Source: Azospirillum picis (GTDB taxonomy: Bacteria; Pseudomonadota; Alphaproteobacteria; Azospirillales; Azospirillaceae). From it: a stretch of 64,000 nucleotides of DNA. The notes below the pieces were generated by a model, which had not been told where the DNA came from, ran no database searches, and worked only from the letters and a program-made list of their open reading frames with translations. Within the stretch, counting starts at the first letter, position 1. Each line of letters starts with the position of its first letter. Positions 26,454-35,360 of the stretch are shown here, piece by piece. The stretch is taken from assembly GCF_017876115.1 (NCBI RefSeq), contig NZ_JAGINO010000002.1:434001-498000 (forward strand), in the 5' to 3' direction. Both the position numbers and the translations under genes were made by a program.

Positions 26454-28886
26454 ATGACCAGGATCGCTGAGGCGTGGCGGCGGGTGCCGACGGTGTCGGC
26501 CAAGGTCCTCCTGATCCTGATGCCGGGCACGATGGTGATGGCGGCGCTGGTGCTCGCCGTCGCCCTCCACGGACGCCAGCGCGACCTGGAGGCGGCCTTG
26601 CGCGAGAAGATGGCCGCCATCGCCGACGTCAACGCCGCCACGCTGTCCAGCACCTCCTGGACCTTCGACCTGCGGTCGGTCGGCACCCTTGTCCAGGCCA
26701 TCGGCGGCATCCGCGATGTGGTCTGCGTGGAGGTGAGCGACGAGCGCAGCGGGGACCGGGTGTCCTGGCCGGGGGCCGGCTGCCCGCCGGACGCCGGCGC
26801 CGCGGTCGAACGGCGGCCGATCCGCATCCACGACCTGCAGGTCGGCACGGTCGCGCTCTATTACAGCCGCGATGCCGTCGACGAGCACCTGCGGCGGGAC
26901 GCGGCGGCAGGCACCCTGCTTCTCCTGCTGATGCTCGCCGGAACCGCCGCAGCGGCGCTTGCGGCATTGCGGCTGGCGGTCGGGCGGCCGCTGCACCGGC
27001 TGATCGCCTCCATCCGGGAGGCGGAGCGGGACAGCGCCGACGAACGGCCCCACCGGCCGGTCGATTGGCGGGCCGCCGACGAGCTCGGGCGGGTGATCGA
27101 GGCCCACAACGCCATGGCCGCGCGGCTGTGGCAGGAGGAAACGGCGCTGCGCAAGAGCGAGGAACGGCTGGCGCTCGCCATCACCGCCACGCGCTCCTCG
27201 GTCTGGGACTACAATCTCGGCAACGGGCAATATTGGTGGTCGAAGGAATTTCCGGCCCTGCTGGGATATGGCCCGGACGAACTGGCGATGACGGCGGAAA
27301 CCTGGGCCTCGCTGCTGCATCCCGAGGAGAGGGAGCGGGTCATCGCGGCGTCCCGGCGCCGGCTGCGCGACCAGGCCAGGGATTATGCCGCGGTCTACCG
27401 GATGCGCCGGCGCGACGGTCGCTGGGCCTGGATCGAGGATCGGGCGACGGCGCGGCGCGGCGCCGACGGCCGCGCCCTGCGCCTGACCGGCACCATGTCC
27501 GACGTCACCGAACGGGTGAGGGCGGAACTGGACCTCGCCCGCGAACGGAACATCCTGCAGGTCACGCTCGACAACACCGACCAGGGCATCCTGAAGGTCG
27601 ACGGCGACGGGCGGGTGGTGATGGCCAACCGGCGCGCGGCGGAACTGCTGAACATTCCGCAGGAACTGCTGGTCGGCAACCCGCTGTTCGCCGAGGTGGT
27701 GGCCCTCCAGCAACGGCGGGGCGAGTTCGGCGAGTTCGGCGACGATCCCGACCTCTTCCTCTCCTATGGCGGCGGCCAGGAGGGAACCGGCGGCCCGCCG
27801 GACGAGCCGAGCGGGGCCATCGACCAGCCCTTCACCTTCAAGCGCCGCCGCCCGGACGGGCGTATCGTCGAGGTGCGGACGAATCCGCTGCCCGAAGGCG
27901 GTTTCGTCCGCACGCTCACCGACGTGACGGTGGAGGCACGCTCGGCCGAGGAGATCTTCACCGCCATGCAGGAGCTGGAGCGGGCCTACGCCGAACTGAA
28001 GGAAACTCAGGCCAGCCTGGTGCAGGCGGAGAAGATGGCCTCGCTGGCGCTGCTGGTCGCCGGCGTGGCCCACGAGATCAACACCCCGATCGGCATCGCC
28101 TTCGGCTGCGCCACCCATCTGTCCGGCCGGACCGGCGTGCTGTCCGACGCCTTCGAGCATGGAACGATGAAGCGATCCGATCTGGCCGCCTATGTCGCCA
28201 CCGCCGGCGATTCGGCAAGGCTGATCGAGCAGAACCTGACCCGCGCCGCCGAACTGATCCAGAGCTTCAAGCGTGTCGCCGTCGACCAGACCAGCCAGGA
28301 GCGGCGCTGCTTCGAACTTCTGGCCTACCTGGAGGAGGTGGTCACCTCGCTGGGACCCACCCTGCGCAAAAGCCGCCACCGCATCGCCATCGCCTGCTCC
28401 CCCGGCATCATGATGGACAGCCTCCCGGGCGCGCTGAGCCAGGTCGTGACGAACCTGGTGATGAACTCCCTGACCCATGCCTTCCCGTCCGGCAGCAGCG
28501 GGCACATGGTCATCGACGTCGACGAGATGCCGGACGGCGACGTGGAGATTCGCTTCGCCGACGATGGCATCGGCATCCCGCCGGAGAACCTGCCGAAGGT
28601 CTTCGAACCCTTCTTCACCACGCGGCGCGGGTCCGGCGGCAGCGGCCTCGGCCTGCACATCGTCTTCAACCTGGTCACCCAGTCGCTGGGCGGGAGGATC
28701 TCGGTTGACAGCGTTCCGGGCGATGGAACTACCTTCACGCTGCGCGTGCCGAAAACCGCCACGCCGAACGCCGCTGCACCGGACACCGCTAAGCCGGACA
28801 CCGCTACACCGCACACCGGGGTGCCCCGGCCGCCCGGCCGCCCGGACGACCGCCCGCCCGACCCGCTGGAGACAGAACCCGCATGA
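26454..28886 (+). CDS. Membrane PAS sensor histidine kinase
   Basis: Sensor kinase of 810 residues. Transmembrane helices at about 16-38 and 148-172 bracket a small periplasmic domain; a HAMP-like segment (VGRPLHRLIASIREAE) follows. Two PAS domains come next (about 235-360, with LLGYGPDELAMTAETWASLLHPEE, and a PAS_7-like one about 365-495). The HisKA domain has H540 in GVAHEINTPIG, and the ATPase domain has NLVMNSLTHAF, FADDGIGIPPENL and GGSGLGLHIVFNLV. The C terminus is a proline/threonine-rich repeat (PDTAKPDTATPHT). The stop overlaps the next start by 4 bp (ATGA), so the two kinases are translationally coupled. Confidence 0.88.
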   Translation: MTRIAEAWRRVPTVSAKVLLILMPGTMVMAALVLAVALHGRQRDLEAALREKMAAIADVNAATLSSTSWTFDLRSVGTLVQAIGGIRDVVCVEVSDERSGDRVSWPGAGCPPDAGAAVERRPIRIHDLQVGTVALYYSRDAVDEHLRRDAAAGTLLLLLMLAGTAAAALAALRLAVGRPLHRLIASIREAERDSADERPHRPVDWRAADELGRVIEAHNAMAARLWQEETALRKSEERLALAITATRSSVWDYNLGNGQYWWSKEFPALLGYGPDELAMTAETWASLLHPEERERVIAASRRRLRDQARDYAAVYRMRRRDGRWAWIEDRATARRGADGRALRLTGTMSDVTERVRAELDLARERNILQVTLDNTDQGILKVDGDGRVVMANRRAAELLNIPQELLVGNPLFAEVVALQQRRGEFGEFGDDPDLFLSYGGGQEGTGGPPDEPSGAIDQPFTFKRRRPDGRIVEVRTNPLPEGGFVRTLTDVTVEARSAEEIFTAMQELERAYAELKETQASLVQAEKMASLALLVAGVAHEINTPIGIAFGCATHLSGRTGVLSDAFEHGTMKRSDLAAYVATAGDSARLIEQNLTRAAELIQSFKRVAVDQTSQERRCFELLAYLEEVVTSLGPTLRKSRHRIAIACSPGIMMDSLPGALSQVVTNLVMNSLTHAFPSGSSGHMVIDVDEMPDGDVEIRFADDGIGIPPENLPKVFEPFFTTRRGSGGSGLGLHIVFNLVTQSLGGRISVDSVPGDGTTFTLRVPKTATPNAAAPDTAKPDTATPHTGVPRPPGRPDDRPPDPLETEPA

Positions 28887-31800
28887 ACACCGGCGCTTCC
28901 TTCGACGACGACGAGATCCGGTTCGCGGATGAGGATGGCACGGACGGTGACGGAGCCGGTGGGGACGGAGCCGGTGGGGACGGAGCCGGTGGGGACGGAG
29001 CCGGCGGCCCCAAAGCGGTGGGCACCGGCACCGCGGCAGCCCGCCGCGGCGGCGCGCGACGCGACGACGGTCCCGCCGGCCAGTCCGCCAGCCATACCCC
29101 GAGCCGGACCGCCGGCCCCGCCCCGGACCGGTCGGCCGAGGAGCCGGCGCTTCCCTGGACGATCCTGGTGGTCGACGACGAGCCGGACGTCCACGCGATG
29201 ACCGCCCTGCTGCTGTCCGGCACCACCTTCCAGGGCAGGCGCCTGGAACTGGTGGGCTGCCTCACCGCGGCCGATGCGCGCCTGCATCTCGAACACCGCC
29301 GCGACGTCGCGGTGGTCCTGCTGGACGTGGTGATGGAGGAGGACGATTCCGGCCTGAGGCTGGTGCGCTGGATCCGCGACGAGCTGGGAAACCGCGAGGT
29401 CCGCATCCTGCTGCGCACCGGGCAGCCCGGACAGGCGCCGCAGCGCGACGTGATCGTCGACTACGACATCAACGACTACAAGCCCAAGGCCGACCTGTCG
29501 GCGGAAAGCCTGTTCACCTCGGTGATCGCGGCGCTGCGCGCCTTCGACCAGATCCGCTCGATCGAGACCCGCGTGGCCGAGCGCACGCGCGAACTGCACG
29601 AGAGCCGCGAGCAGATCAACGCGCTGCTGGAGGCAAGCCCGGTGGGCGTCTGCGCCTATGACGGCGACGGCGTCATGGTGCTGGCCAACCAGCGCCTCGC
29701 CTCGCTGCTCGGCTTCCCGAAGGAGGACCTGCTGGGCACCGCGGCGGCCGGTCTCTTTGCGGATGGCGGCTTTCCGGGCGGCAACATCCCCGGCGGCAAC
29801 ATCCCAGTTGGCGGTATCCCGGGTGGCGGCGGGCCGCTGCACGATGCCGAGGTGCGGCTCCGCCGGGCCGACGGTTCGACCTTCTGGGCGCTGATCTCGG
29901 TCGACCCGGCGTTGCTGGACGGCCGGCCGGTGCACCTGTGCTGGATCTACGACATCACCCGCCGCAAGCTCGCCGAGCGCCAGATGGAACTGGCCAAGGA
30001 GCAGGCGGAGGAGGCGACCAGGGCCAAGTCCGCCTTCCTCGCCACCATGAGCCACGAGATCCGCACGCCGATGAACGGCGTGCTTGGCATGCTGGGGCTG
30101 CTGGAGCGGACCGAGCTGGACGTTCATCAGCGCGACACCGTCGCGACCATGCGCGAGTCCGCCGACGCCCTGCTGCGCATCATCGACGACATCCTCGACT
30201 TCTCGAAGATCGAGGCGGGGAAGATGGACCTGGAACGGGTCCCGCTGTCGGTTCCGGCACTGGTCGAGGGGGTGGCCGAGACGCTGGCCCCGTCGGCCGG
30301 TGCCAAGGGGCTGGCGCTGCTGACCTACGTAGAGCCGGCGATCCCGGTGCCGCTGCTGGGCGATCCGGTCCGGCTGCGCCAGATCCTGTTCAACCTCGCC
30401 GGCAACGCCATCAAGTTCACCGAGGCCGGCCGTGTCGTCCTGCATGCCGACCTGGAGAATGCCGCCGCCGGCGCCGGGGAACCGGCGCTGCGCATCACGG
30501 TGAGCGACACCGGCATCGGCATCGCGGAGGGAACGCGCCAACGCCTGTTCCAGCCCTTCACCCAGGCCGAAAGCTCCACCGCCCGCCGCTTCGGCGGCAC
30601 CGGGCTCGGCCTGTCGATCAGCCGGCGGCTGGCGGCGCTGATGGGCGGCGAGATCGGGGTGGAGAGCAGCCCCGGCACGGGGTCGCGCTTCTGGCTGCGC
30701 CTGCCGCTCGCACGCCCTCCCTTCGCCGACCCCGCCCTGCCGGCCTCCGCGCCAGCCCCTGCGCCGCTCCCCCACCCGCGCACCGACCGGGCGGGGGATG
30801 CCGAGGCGACGGGCGCAGACGCCGTCGGCCTGGAGGGGGTGACCGTGCTGCTCGGCCTGCCCGACGAGGTCGAGCGCGGTTTCCTCGCCCGCTATCTGAC
30901 GCGGGCCGGTGCCATCGTTCTCGCCGCCGGCACGCCCCGGGAACTGGCGACGCAGGCCCGCGGCGCGCGGGACGCCGGGCGGGCGGTCGATGTCGCCGTC
31001 CTCGACGAAAGCCTCCACATCCCCGCTGCCGCCTGCGCGCCGGAGGAGCTGGGCCGCCGCAGCGGCGAAGCCCGCCGGCCGGTGGTGCTGATCGGTCCCG
31101 GCGGAGGAGAGTCCTGCCCGCCCCCGCGCTCCGGTTTCCGCGACGGGGCTGCCGGGCGAGGCATAGCGGGGATGGCCGCTCCGGCGATGGTAAGCCGGCC
31201 GGTGCGCCGTCTCGCGCTTCTGCGCGCCGTGGCCACAGCGACCGCGCGGCCGGCACGGGCGCCGGCCGCGATGCCTCCGCCGGCCGCCACCTCGTCACCG
31301 GCGGCCCCATGCCGCCCAACGCTCCTGACCACCGTTCCATTGCCCCCCTTTCCATTGCCCACCGCCGCCATGGCCGGAAGCGGCATTGCGGAAGCGATCG
31401 TCCATGGCCGCCTGATCCTGGTGGCCGAAGACAATCCCGTGAACCGCAAGGTGCTGCTGATGCAGCTCCAGGCGCTGGGCTACGCCGCGGAGATGACGCC
31501 CGGCGGGGCCGAGGCGCTGGCCGCCTTCGACGCCATGCGGCGGAACGGCTACCGCCATGCCCTGCTGCTGACGGACATCCAGATGCCGGAGGTCGACGGC
31601 TTCGAGCTGACGCGCAGCATCCGCAAGGCCGAAGGCGGTGCGGCGGGGCGCGAGCGGCTTCCGATCATCGCCATCACCGCCAACGCCGCGCCCGCCGATG
31701 CCGAAAGCTACCGTGCCGCCGGGATGGACGACGTCCTGAGCAAGCCCTTGGAGCTGTCGCAGCTCGCCGTCGCCTTGGCCCGCTGGATGCCGCCGCCGAA

Positions 31801-32236
31801 CGGTGCCGCCATGACGGCCGTCTCCCCGCCACCGCCACCGCCATCGCAATCCCTGGCGGTCGCGCCGGCCGCGGTCAGGCAGGCCGCCGCGGTGCCGCCG
31901 ATCGACACCAGCGGGTTGCGCGAGCTGTGCGGCGGCGATGAGGCGATGCTGGCGGAGCTGCTGGGCGATTTCGTGACGATCAGCCGGGGGGTGATGGCGG
32001 ACCTGGAGGAGGCGCTCGGGGCCGGGAACCGGGAGCGTGTGCGCACCTGCGCCCACAACCTGAAGGGCTCCGCCCGCAATGCCGGCGCCCGGCCGCTCGC
32101 CGACGCCGCGCACCGCCTGGAGCAGGGGGCGGCCGCGGGCGATCCGCCAGCGGCCCTGGTCGAGGACGCGGAGATGCTGCGGGCCGCCCTCGCCGGCGCC
32201 TGCGCCGCCATCGAGGCGGAGCTGTCCCCGTCATGA
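28883..32236 (+). CDS. Multi-receiver hybrid histidine kinase with HPt
   Basis: Large cytoplasmic phosphorelay protein of 1117 residues. Order: acidic repeat-rich N terminus (GDGAG units, about 23-42); receiver 1 (about 92-220, D148 in [10 protein letters not shown]); coiled region; PAS (about 245-365) with an inserted GGNIP repeat; HisKA with H391 in [12 protein letters not shown]; ATPase (about 500-610); a degenerate receiver-like segment (about 650-735) lacking the acidic triad; receiver 2 (about 844-965, D898 in [13 protein letters not shown]); and an HPt domain with H1058 in [13 protein letters not shown]. The H-D-H path is complete in cis. It is coupled by overlaps to both neighbours. 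The likely final acceptor is the receiver of the nearby PP2C protein, an inference from proximity. Confidence 0.9.
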   Translation: MNTGASFDDDEIRFADEDGTDGDGAGGDGAGGDGAGGDGAGGPKAVGTGTAAARRGGARRDDGPAGQSASHTPSRTAGPAPDRSAEEPALPWTILVVDDEPDVHAMTALLLSGTTFQGRRLELVGCLTAADARLHLEHRRDVAVVLLDVVMEEDDSGLRLVRWIRDELGNREVRILLRTGQPGQAPQRDVIVDYDINDYKPKADLSAESLFTSVIAALRAFDQIRSIETRVAERTRELHESREQINALLEASPVGVCAYDGDGVMVLANQRLASLLGFPKEDLLGTAAAGLFADGGFPGGNIPGGNIPVGGIPGGGGPLHDAEVRLRRADGSTFWALISVDPALLDGRPVHLCWIYDITRRKLAERQMELAKEQAEEATRAKSAFLATMSHEIRTPMNGVLGMLGLLERTELDVHQRDTVATMRESADALLRIIDDILDFSKIEAGKMDLERVPLSVPALVEGVAETLAPSAGAKGLALLTYVEPAIPVPLLGDPVRLRQILFNLAGNAIKFTEAGRVVLHADLENAAAGAGEPALRITVSDTGIGIAEGTRQRLFQPFTQAESSTARRFGGTGLGLSISRRLAALMGGEIGVESSPGTGSRFWLRLPLARPPFADPALPASAPAPAPLPHPRTDRAGDAEATGADAVGLEGVTVLLGLPDEVERGFLARYLTRAGAIVLAAGTPRELATQARGARDAGRAVDVAVLDESLHIPAAACAPEELGRRSGEARRPVVLIGPGGGESCPPPRSGFRDGAAGRGIAGMAAPAMVSRPVRRLALLRAVATATARPARAPAAMPPPAATSSPAAPCRPTLLTTVPLPPFPLPTAAMAGSGIAEAIVHGRLILVAEDNPVNRKVLLMQLQALGYAAEMTPGGAEALAAFDAMRRNGYRHALLLTDIQMPEVDGFELTRSIRKAEGGAAGRERLPIIAITANAAPADAESYRAAGMDDVLSKPLELSQLAVALARWMPPPNGAAMTAVSPPPPPPSQSLAVAPAAVRQAAAVPPIDTSGLRELCGGDEAMLAELLGDFVTISRGVMADLEEALGAGNRERVRTCAHNLKGSARNAGARPLADAAHRLEQGAAAGDPPAALVEDAEMLRAALAGACAAIEAELSPS
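28949..29008. repeat. 15-bp tandem repeat in hybrid kinase N terminus
   Basis: Four units of GACGGAGCCGGTGGG, the last with two changes, encoding GDGAG pentapeptides. It is one of three places in this gene pair where 15-bp units expand a linker: a GGNIP-encoding set lies near 29770-29830, and a PDTAK/PDTAT set at about 28780-28815. Confidence 0.9.
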
Positions 32237-33642
32237 CCCGATCCGGGAATTCCCCTTCCGCCCGGCCGCCCGGCCGCCTGCCCAACCGCCGCGAGGCGCT
32301 GGGCCTGCTGGGTGGCGCCGTCGCCATGGCAGCGGCCGGACCGGCGCGCGGGCAGGACAAGCCGCCGGTCAATGTCGGGGTGCCTGAACTTGGGGAGGAG
32401 CTGACGCCCTTCGGCGCCGTGCGCGCCGGCAACCGCACGCGGGCGATCCCGCGCTGGACAGGCGGGCTGGTCACGGCGCCGCGCGGCTATGTGCCCGGCC
32501 AGCCGTCGCCCGACCCCTATGTCGAGGACGTGCGCTGGTTCACGGTCGGTGCCGCCGACGCCGAGCGCTACAAGATCCGGCTGACCGCCGGCCAGCAGGC
32601 GCTGCTCGCGAAATACCCGGAGAGCTTCGAGCTGGCGCTGTTCCCCAGTCGCCGCAGCGCCGCAGCGCCGCAGCGCATCTATGACGCCACGCTCGCCAAC
32701 GCCGGCCGGGCCAAGGTGGGCGAGAACGGGCTGGCCCTGCGCGATGCCGCGGTCGGGGTGCCTTTCCCCATCCCCGCCAACGGCGTGCAGGCGATGTGGA
32801 ACCACAAGCTGCGCTGGCGCGGGACCAGCCTGTCGCAGACCGGCCTGACCATCGTCCGGGCCGGAGACGGCTCGCGGACGGCAACCAAGCTGCGCGAGGA
32901 GTTCGCCTCCCCCTATGCCGCCGGGGACGCCGCGTCGCCGCCGCTGCTGTACCGCCGCACCATCCTCGATCCCAAGGACCAGGCCGGCACCAGCCTGCTG
33001 ATCCAGTCGACGCTCGACCCGATCGCCGCGCGCACGCTGGCCTGGGCGCGCGAGGGCGAACGCGGCCGGGTCGTCCGCGCGCCCGACTTCTCGTACGACA
33101 CGCCCGATCCGGTGACCGCCGGCATCTGCAGCGCCGACATGCTGGACATGTTCAGCGGCGCGCTCGACCGCTTCGACTTCACGCTGGTGACGCGGCGCGA
33201 GATGTACATGCCCTACAACGCCTATCCGCTGACCAACCCCGGCCTGACGGTCAAGGACCTGCTGTGGCCGGGACATCCCAACCCGCAATTCCTGCGCTAC
33301 GAGATGCACCGGGTCTGGGTGGTCGACGCCCGCCTGAAGCCGAACTTCCGCCACGGCCTGCCCGACCGCACCTATTACCTGGACGAGGATAGCTGGCAGA
33401 TCCTGGCCGCCGAGCATTATGACGGCAAGGGGCAACTGCTGCGCTATGCCGAGGCGCATCCCGTCGCGCACTGGCAGGTCCCGGCGCTGCTGCCGGCGGC
33501 GGAGTTCACCTTCGACCTGACCGCCGACCGTTACGTCGCCCGCGGCATCGGCAACGGCCTGCCGCCGCCGGTCTTCGACGCGCCGATCCGGCCGGAGGAC
33601 TTCACGCCGGACGCCCTGGTCCGCCGCGGGCGCAGGGGGTGA
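32233..33642 (+). CDS. DUF1329 family exported protein
   Basis: Protein of 469 residues with a twin-arginine signal (PNRREALGLLGGAVAMAAAGPARG, cleavage near 40). The mature part matches DUF1329, a LolA/LppX-like fold: LGEELTPFGAVRAGN, IPRWTGG, YPESFELALFPSRRSA, the conserved NHKLRWRG, LDPKDQAGTS, PDFSYDTPDP, YNAYPLTNP and DEDSWQILAAEHYDGKGQLLRYAE. DUF1329 genes usually accompany lipid or hydrocarbon transport. Here the start overlaps the stop of the hybrid kinase by 4 bp, so it belongs to the signalling operon, an unusual setting. It may be a periplasmic sensor partner or an effector; which one cannot be told from sequence. Confidence 0.85.
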   Translation: MTRSGNSPSARPPGRLPNRREALGLLGGAVAMAAAGPARGQDKPPVNVGVPELGEELTPFGAVRAGNRTRAIPRWTGGLVTAPRGYVPGQPSPDPYVEDVRWFTVGAADAERYKIRLTAGQQALLAKYPESFELALFPSRRSAAAPQRIYDATLANAGRAKVGENGLALRDAAVGVPFPIPANGVQAMWNHKLRWRGTSLSQTGLTIVRAGDGSRTATKLREEFASPYAAGDAASPPLLYRRTILDPKDQAGTSLLIQSTLDPIAARTLAWAREGERGRVVRAPDFSYDTPDPVTAGICSADMLDMFSGALDRFDFTLVTRREMYMPYNAYPLTNPGLTVKDLLWPGHPNPQFLRYEMHRVWVVDARLKPNFRHGLPDRTYYLDEDSWQILAAEHYDGKGQLLRYAEAHPVAHWQVPALLPAAEFTFDLTADRYVARGIGNGLPPPVFDAPIRPEDFTPDALVRRGRRG

Positions 33643-33703
33643 GGGGAACCCGCCGGCCGTTGCCCTTCGGGAGTGCATGCACCGTCCGGCCGGCGGGAAA
33701 CCG

Positions 33704-34378
33704 TCATTGCGAGCCGGTCTGACGGACCTCGTGCACCTCGGCCGGCTGGCTGGCGTGGCGGTTCAGGATTTCCAAGGCCACCTGCTCGCGGGCGGCGTCG
33801 CCGACCCCAACCCACAACAGGATGCCGCCCTTGTCGAGCTGCTGCAGCATCGGCTCGTTGCGCTTGTCGGTGATCCACTGCGACAGGAACGTCCCGGCGG
33901 CCCCGCCGCCGACCCCGGCGGCGGCGGCGGCAGCCGCGGCGGCCAGCGCGGTGCCGCCGGTGGCCAGCACCGCGCCGGTGGCGATGATCGCGCCGACATA
34001 GGCCGGGAAGCCGACCGCCACCCCCTTGCCGCTGCCGGTATCCTCCGGCGAGACGTAGGCCTGGCGCGGAGCCTCGGGATTGTGGGCGAGGTCGTCGATG
34101 TCGGACGGCACGTGGCCGAGCTGGTCGCGGATCGTCTGGTCGTTGGCCAGCACGCTCAATTCATGGCGGCGGAAGCCGGCCATGGTGAGGTCGTCGATGG
34201 CCGACTGCAGGGCATCGCGGCTGGCGAAGATCCCGACCGCCTCACGCACCAGCCCGTGGGGGTTCGGGCCGCCGGGAACCGCGGGCGCGGCCGAGGGACT
34301 GCCGTCGCCCGTCCAAGCCGAGGAATCCACCACTGCCGCCGTGGACGTGCCCGGCTTCGGGTCGCGGTCGTCGATCAT
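33704..34378 (-). CDS. YflT-type general stress protein
   Basis: Protein of 224 residues. Residues about 46-110 carry the heat-induced stress protein (YflT) pattern: EAVGIFASRDALQSAIDDLTMAGFRRHELSVLA. A glycine/alanine-rich hydrophobic hairpin (about 120-165, AIIATGAVLATGGTALAAAAA, then GVGGGAAGTFLS) follows, which may insert in a membrane, and then a C-terminal alpha/beta segment (LDKGGILLWVGVGDAAREQVALEILNRHAS). The ATG has GGGGTGAGG upstream. It converges with the DUF1329 gene. Function unknown; proteins of this type are usually induced under general stress. Confidence 0.8.
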   Translation of the reverse strand: MIDDRDPKPGTSTAAVVDSSAWTGDGSPSAAPAVPGGPNPHGLVREAVGIFASRDALQSAIDDLTMAGFRRHELSVLANDQTIRDQLGHVPSDIDDLAHNPEAPRQAYVSPEDTGSGKGVAVGFPAYVGAIIATGAVLATGGTALAAAAAAAAAGVGGGAAGTFLSQWITDKRNEPMLQQLDKGGILLWVGVGDAAREQVALEILNRHASQPAEVHEVRQTGSQ

Positions 34379-34467
34379 GCCTCACCCCCTTCATTCGCTG
34401 GATCCGCTGGATGTCCGGATGATCCGGATCATCGGGAGTCAACCGGAGCGGCGCGCCGAGGTTCCAC

Positions 34468-34614
34468 TCACTCCCGGGCGGCGGGCGGAGGCGATACAAT
34501 CACACCGCGCGGTGCGGGCAGACCGCCGAGAACCCACCAGAGGCCGACCCCGACCAGCACGGCCTTCACCAGCAGGAACAGCGCGACGTGGCGGGCGAAC
34601 GGATTGCGCAGCAT
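34468..34614 (-). CDS. CydP-like single-helix membrane micro-protein (48 aa)
   Basis: Small protein that begins MLRNPFARHVALFLLVKAVLV and continues with a hydrophobic run ending at a WW pair, then a short proline-rich tail. The pattern of a short polar start (NPxxRHxAL), a lysine inside the helix, and an aromatic end resembles CydP, the putative small subunit of cytochrome bd oxidases. No cydA or cydB is in the window, so the assignment rests on sequence pattern alone. No strong ribosome binding site is seen; a GAGCG stretch lies 10 bases upstream. It could alternatively be an unrelated one-helix protein. Confidence 0.5.
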   Translation of the reverse strand: MLRNPFARHVALFLLVKAVLVGVGLWWVLGGLPAPRGVIVSPPPAARE

Positions 34615-34705
34615 GGCGGTCAGACGCTCCGAAGGCCGATCTGGCAAAGCTGCCGGTCTTTTGGCTAGTATCCGGCACCTCCGCTGTCAAGGAAGGACAA
34701 CCGAC

Positions 34706-35347
34706 ATGAAGCGGCTTCCGCTCGCCTCCCTCCTCGCCGCCGGCACCGCCGCCAAGCCCGCCGTCGCCGGCTTGATCGCCGGCCTTGTCGCCGGCTTCGT
34801 CGCCACCGGCCTCGTCGTCGGGCTTGCGGCCGGAACGGCGTCCCCCGCCGCGGCGCAGATCAGCCTGTTCCAGGAAACCGGTCTGATGCAGGCGGTCGTC
34901 GACGGCGATGTCAACAAGCTGAAAAGCGCCTTGCTGCGGGGCGACAACCCCAACCAGGAGGACATCCACGGCAAGACGGCGCTTCTGGTGGCCATCGAGC
35001 GCTCCAGCACGACCATGGTCTCGGTGCTGCTGGACGGCGGCGCCAACGTCAACCGTGCCGACAAGGCCGGCGTCACCCCTCTGATCGCGGCGTCGGAAAG
35101 CGGAAACGGCGACATCGTCGACCTTCTGCTGAAGCGTGGCGCCAAGGTGGACCAGGACAACCGCGACGGCATGACCGCGCTGATGGTCGCCGCGCGCAAC
35201 GGCCGCGCGGACATCGTGGACCGGCTGCTGAAGGCGGGGGCGAAGGTCGACCGCTCCGACTTCACCGGACGCACCGCGCTGAACTGGTCGCAGGAAAGCC
35301 GCAACACCCGCGTCGCCACCATGCTGCGCCAGGCCGGCGCGCGCTGA
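34706..35347 (+). CDS. Exported ankyrin-repeat protein
   Basis: Protein of 213 residues. A positively charged start (MKRLP) and a long, repetitive hydrophobic segment (about 20-45, GLIAGLVAGFVATGLVVGLAAG) followed by ASPAAAQ suggest Sec export with cleavage near 51, or an uncleaved membrane anchor. About four ankyrin repeats follow, with consensus GKTALLVAIERSSTTMVSVLLDGGANVN, GVTPLIAASESGNGDIVDLLLKRGAKVD and GMTALMVAARNGRADIVDRLLKAGAKVD. These act as protein-binding scaffolds. The ATG follows AAGGA. The cobD gene begins 14 bp after its stop, so the two may be co-transcribed although they are not functionally related. Confidence 0.88.
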   Translation: MKRLPLASLLAAGTAAKPAVAGLIAGLVAGFVATGLVVGLAAGTASPAAAQISLFQETGLMQAVVDGDVNKLKSALLRGDNPNQEDIHGKTALLVAIERSSTTMVSVLLDGGANVNRADKAGVTPLIAASESGNGDIVDLLLKRGAKVDQDNRDGMTALMVAARNGRADIVDRLLKAGAKVDRSDFTGRTALNWSQESRNTRVATMLRQAGAR

Positions 35348-35360
35348 GACGGGAGACGCC

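Noticed and set aside
26238..28814. 858-codon ORF antisense to the PAS kinase
   Set aside because: Composition typical of antisense frames in high-GC DNA; no motif.
28325..31018. 897-codon ORF antisense to the two large kinases
   Set aside because: Spans two genes, has low-complexity Arg/Gly/Asp composition and no ribosome binding site or domains.
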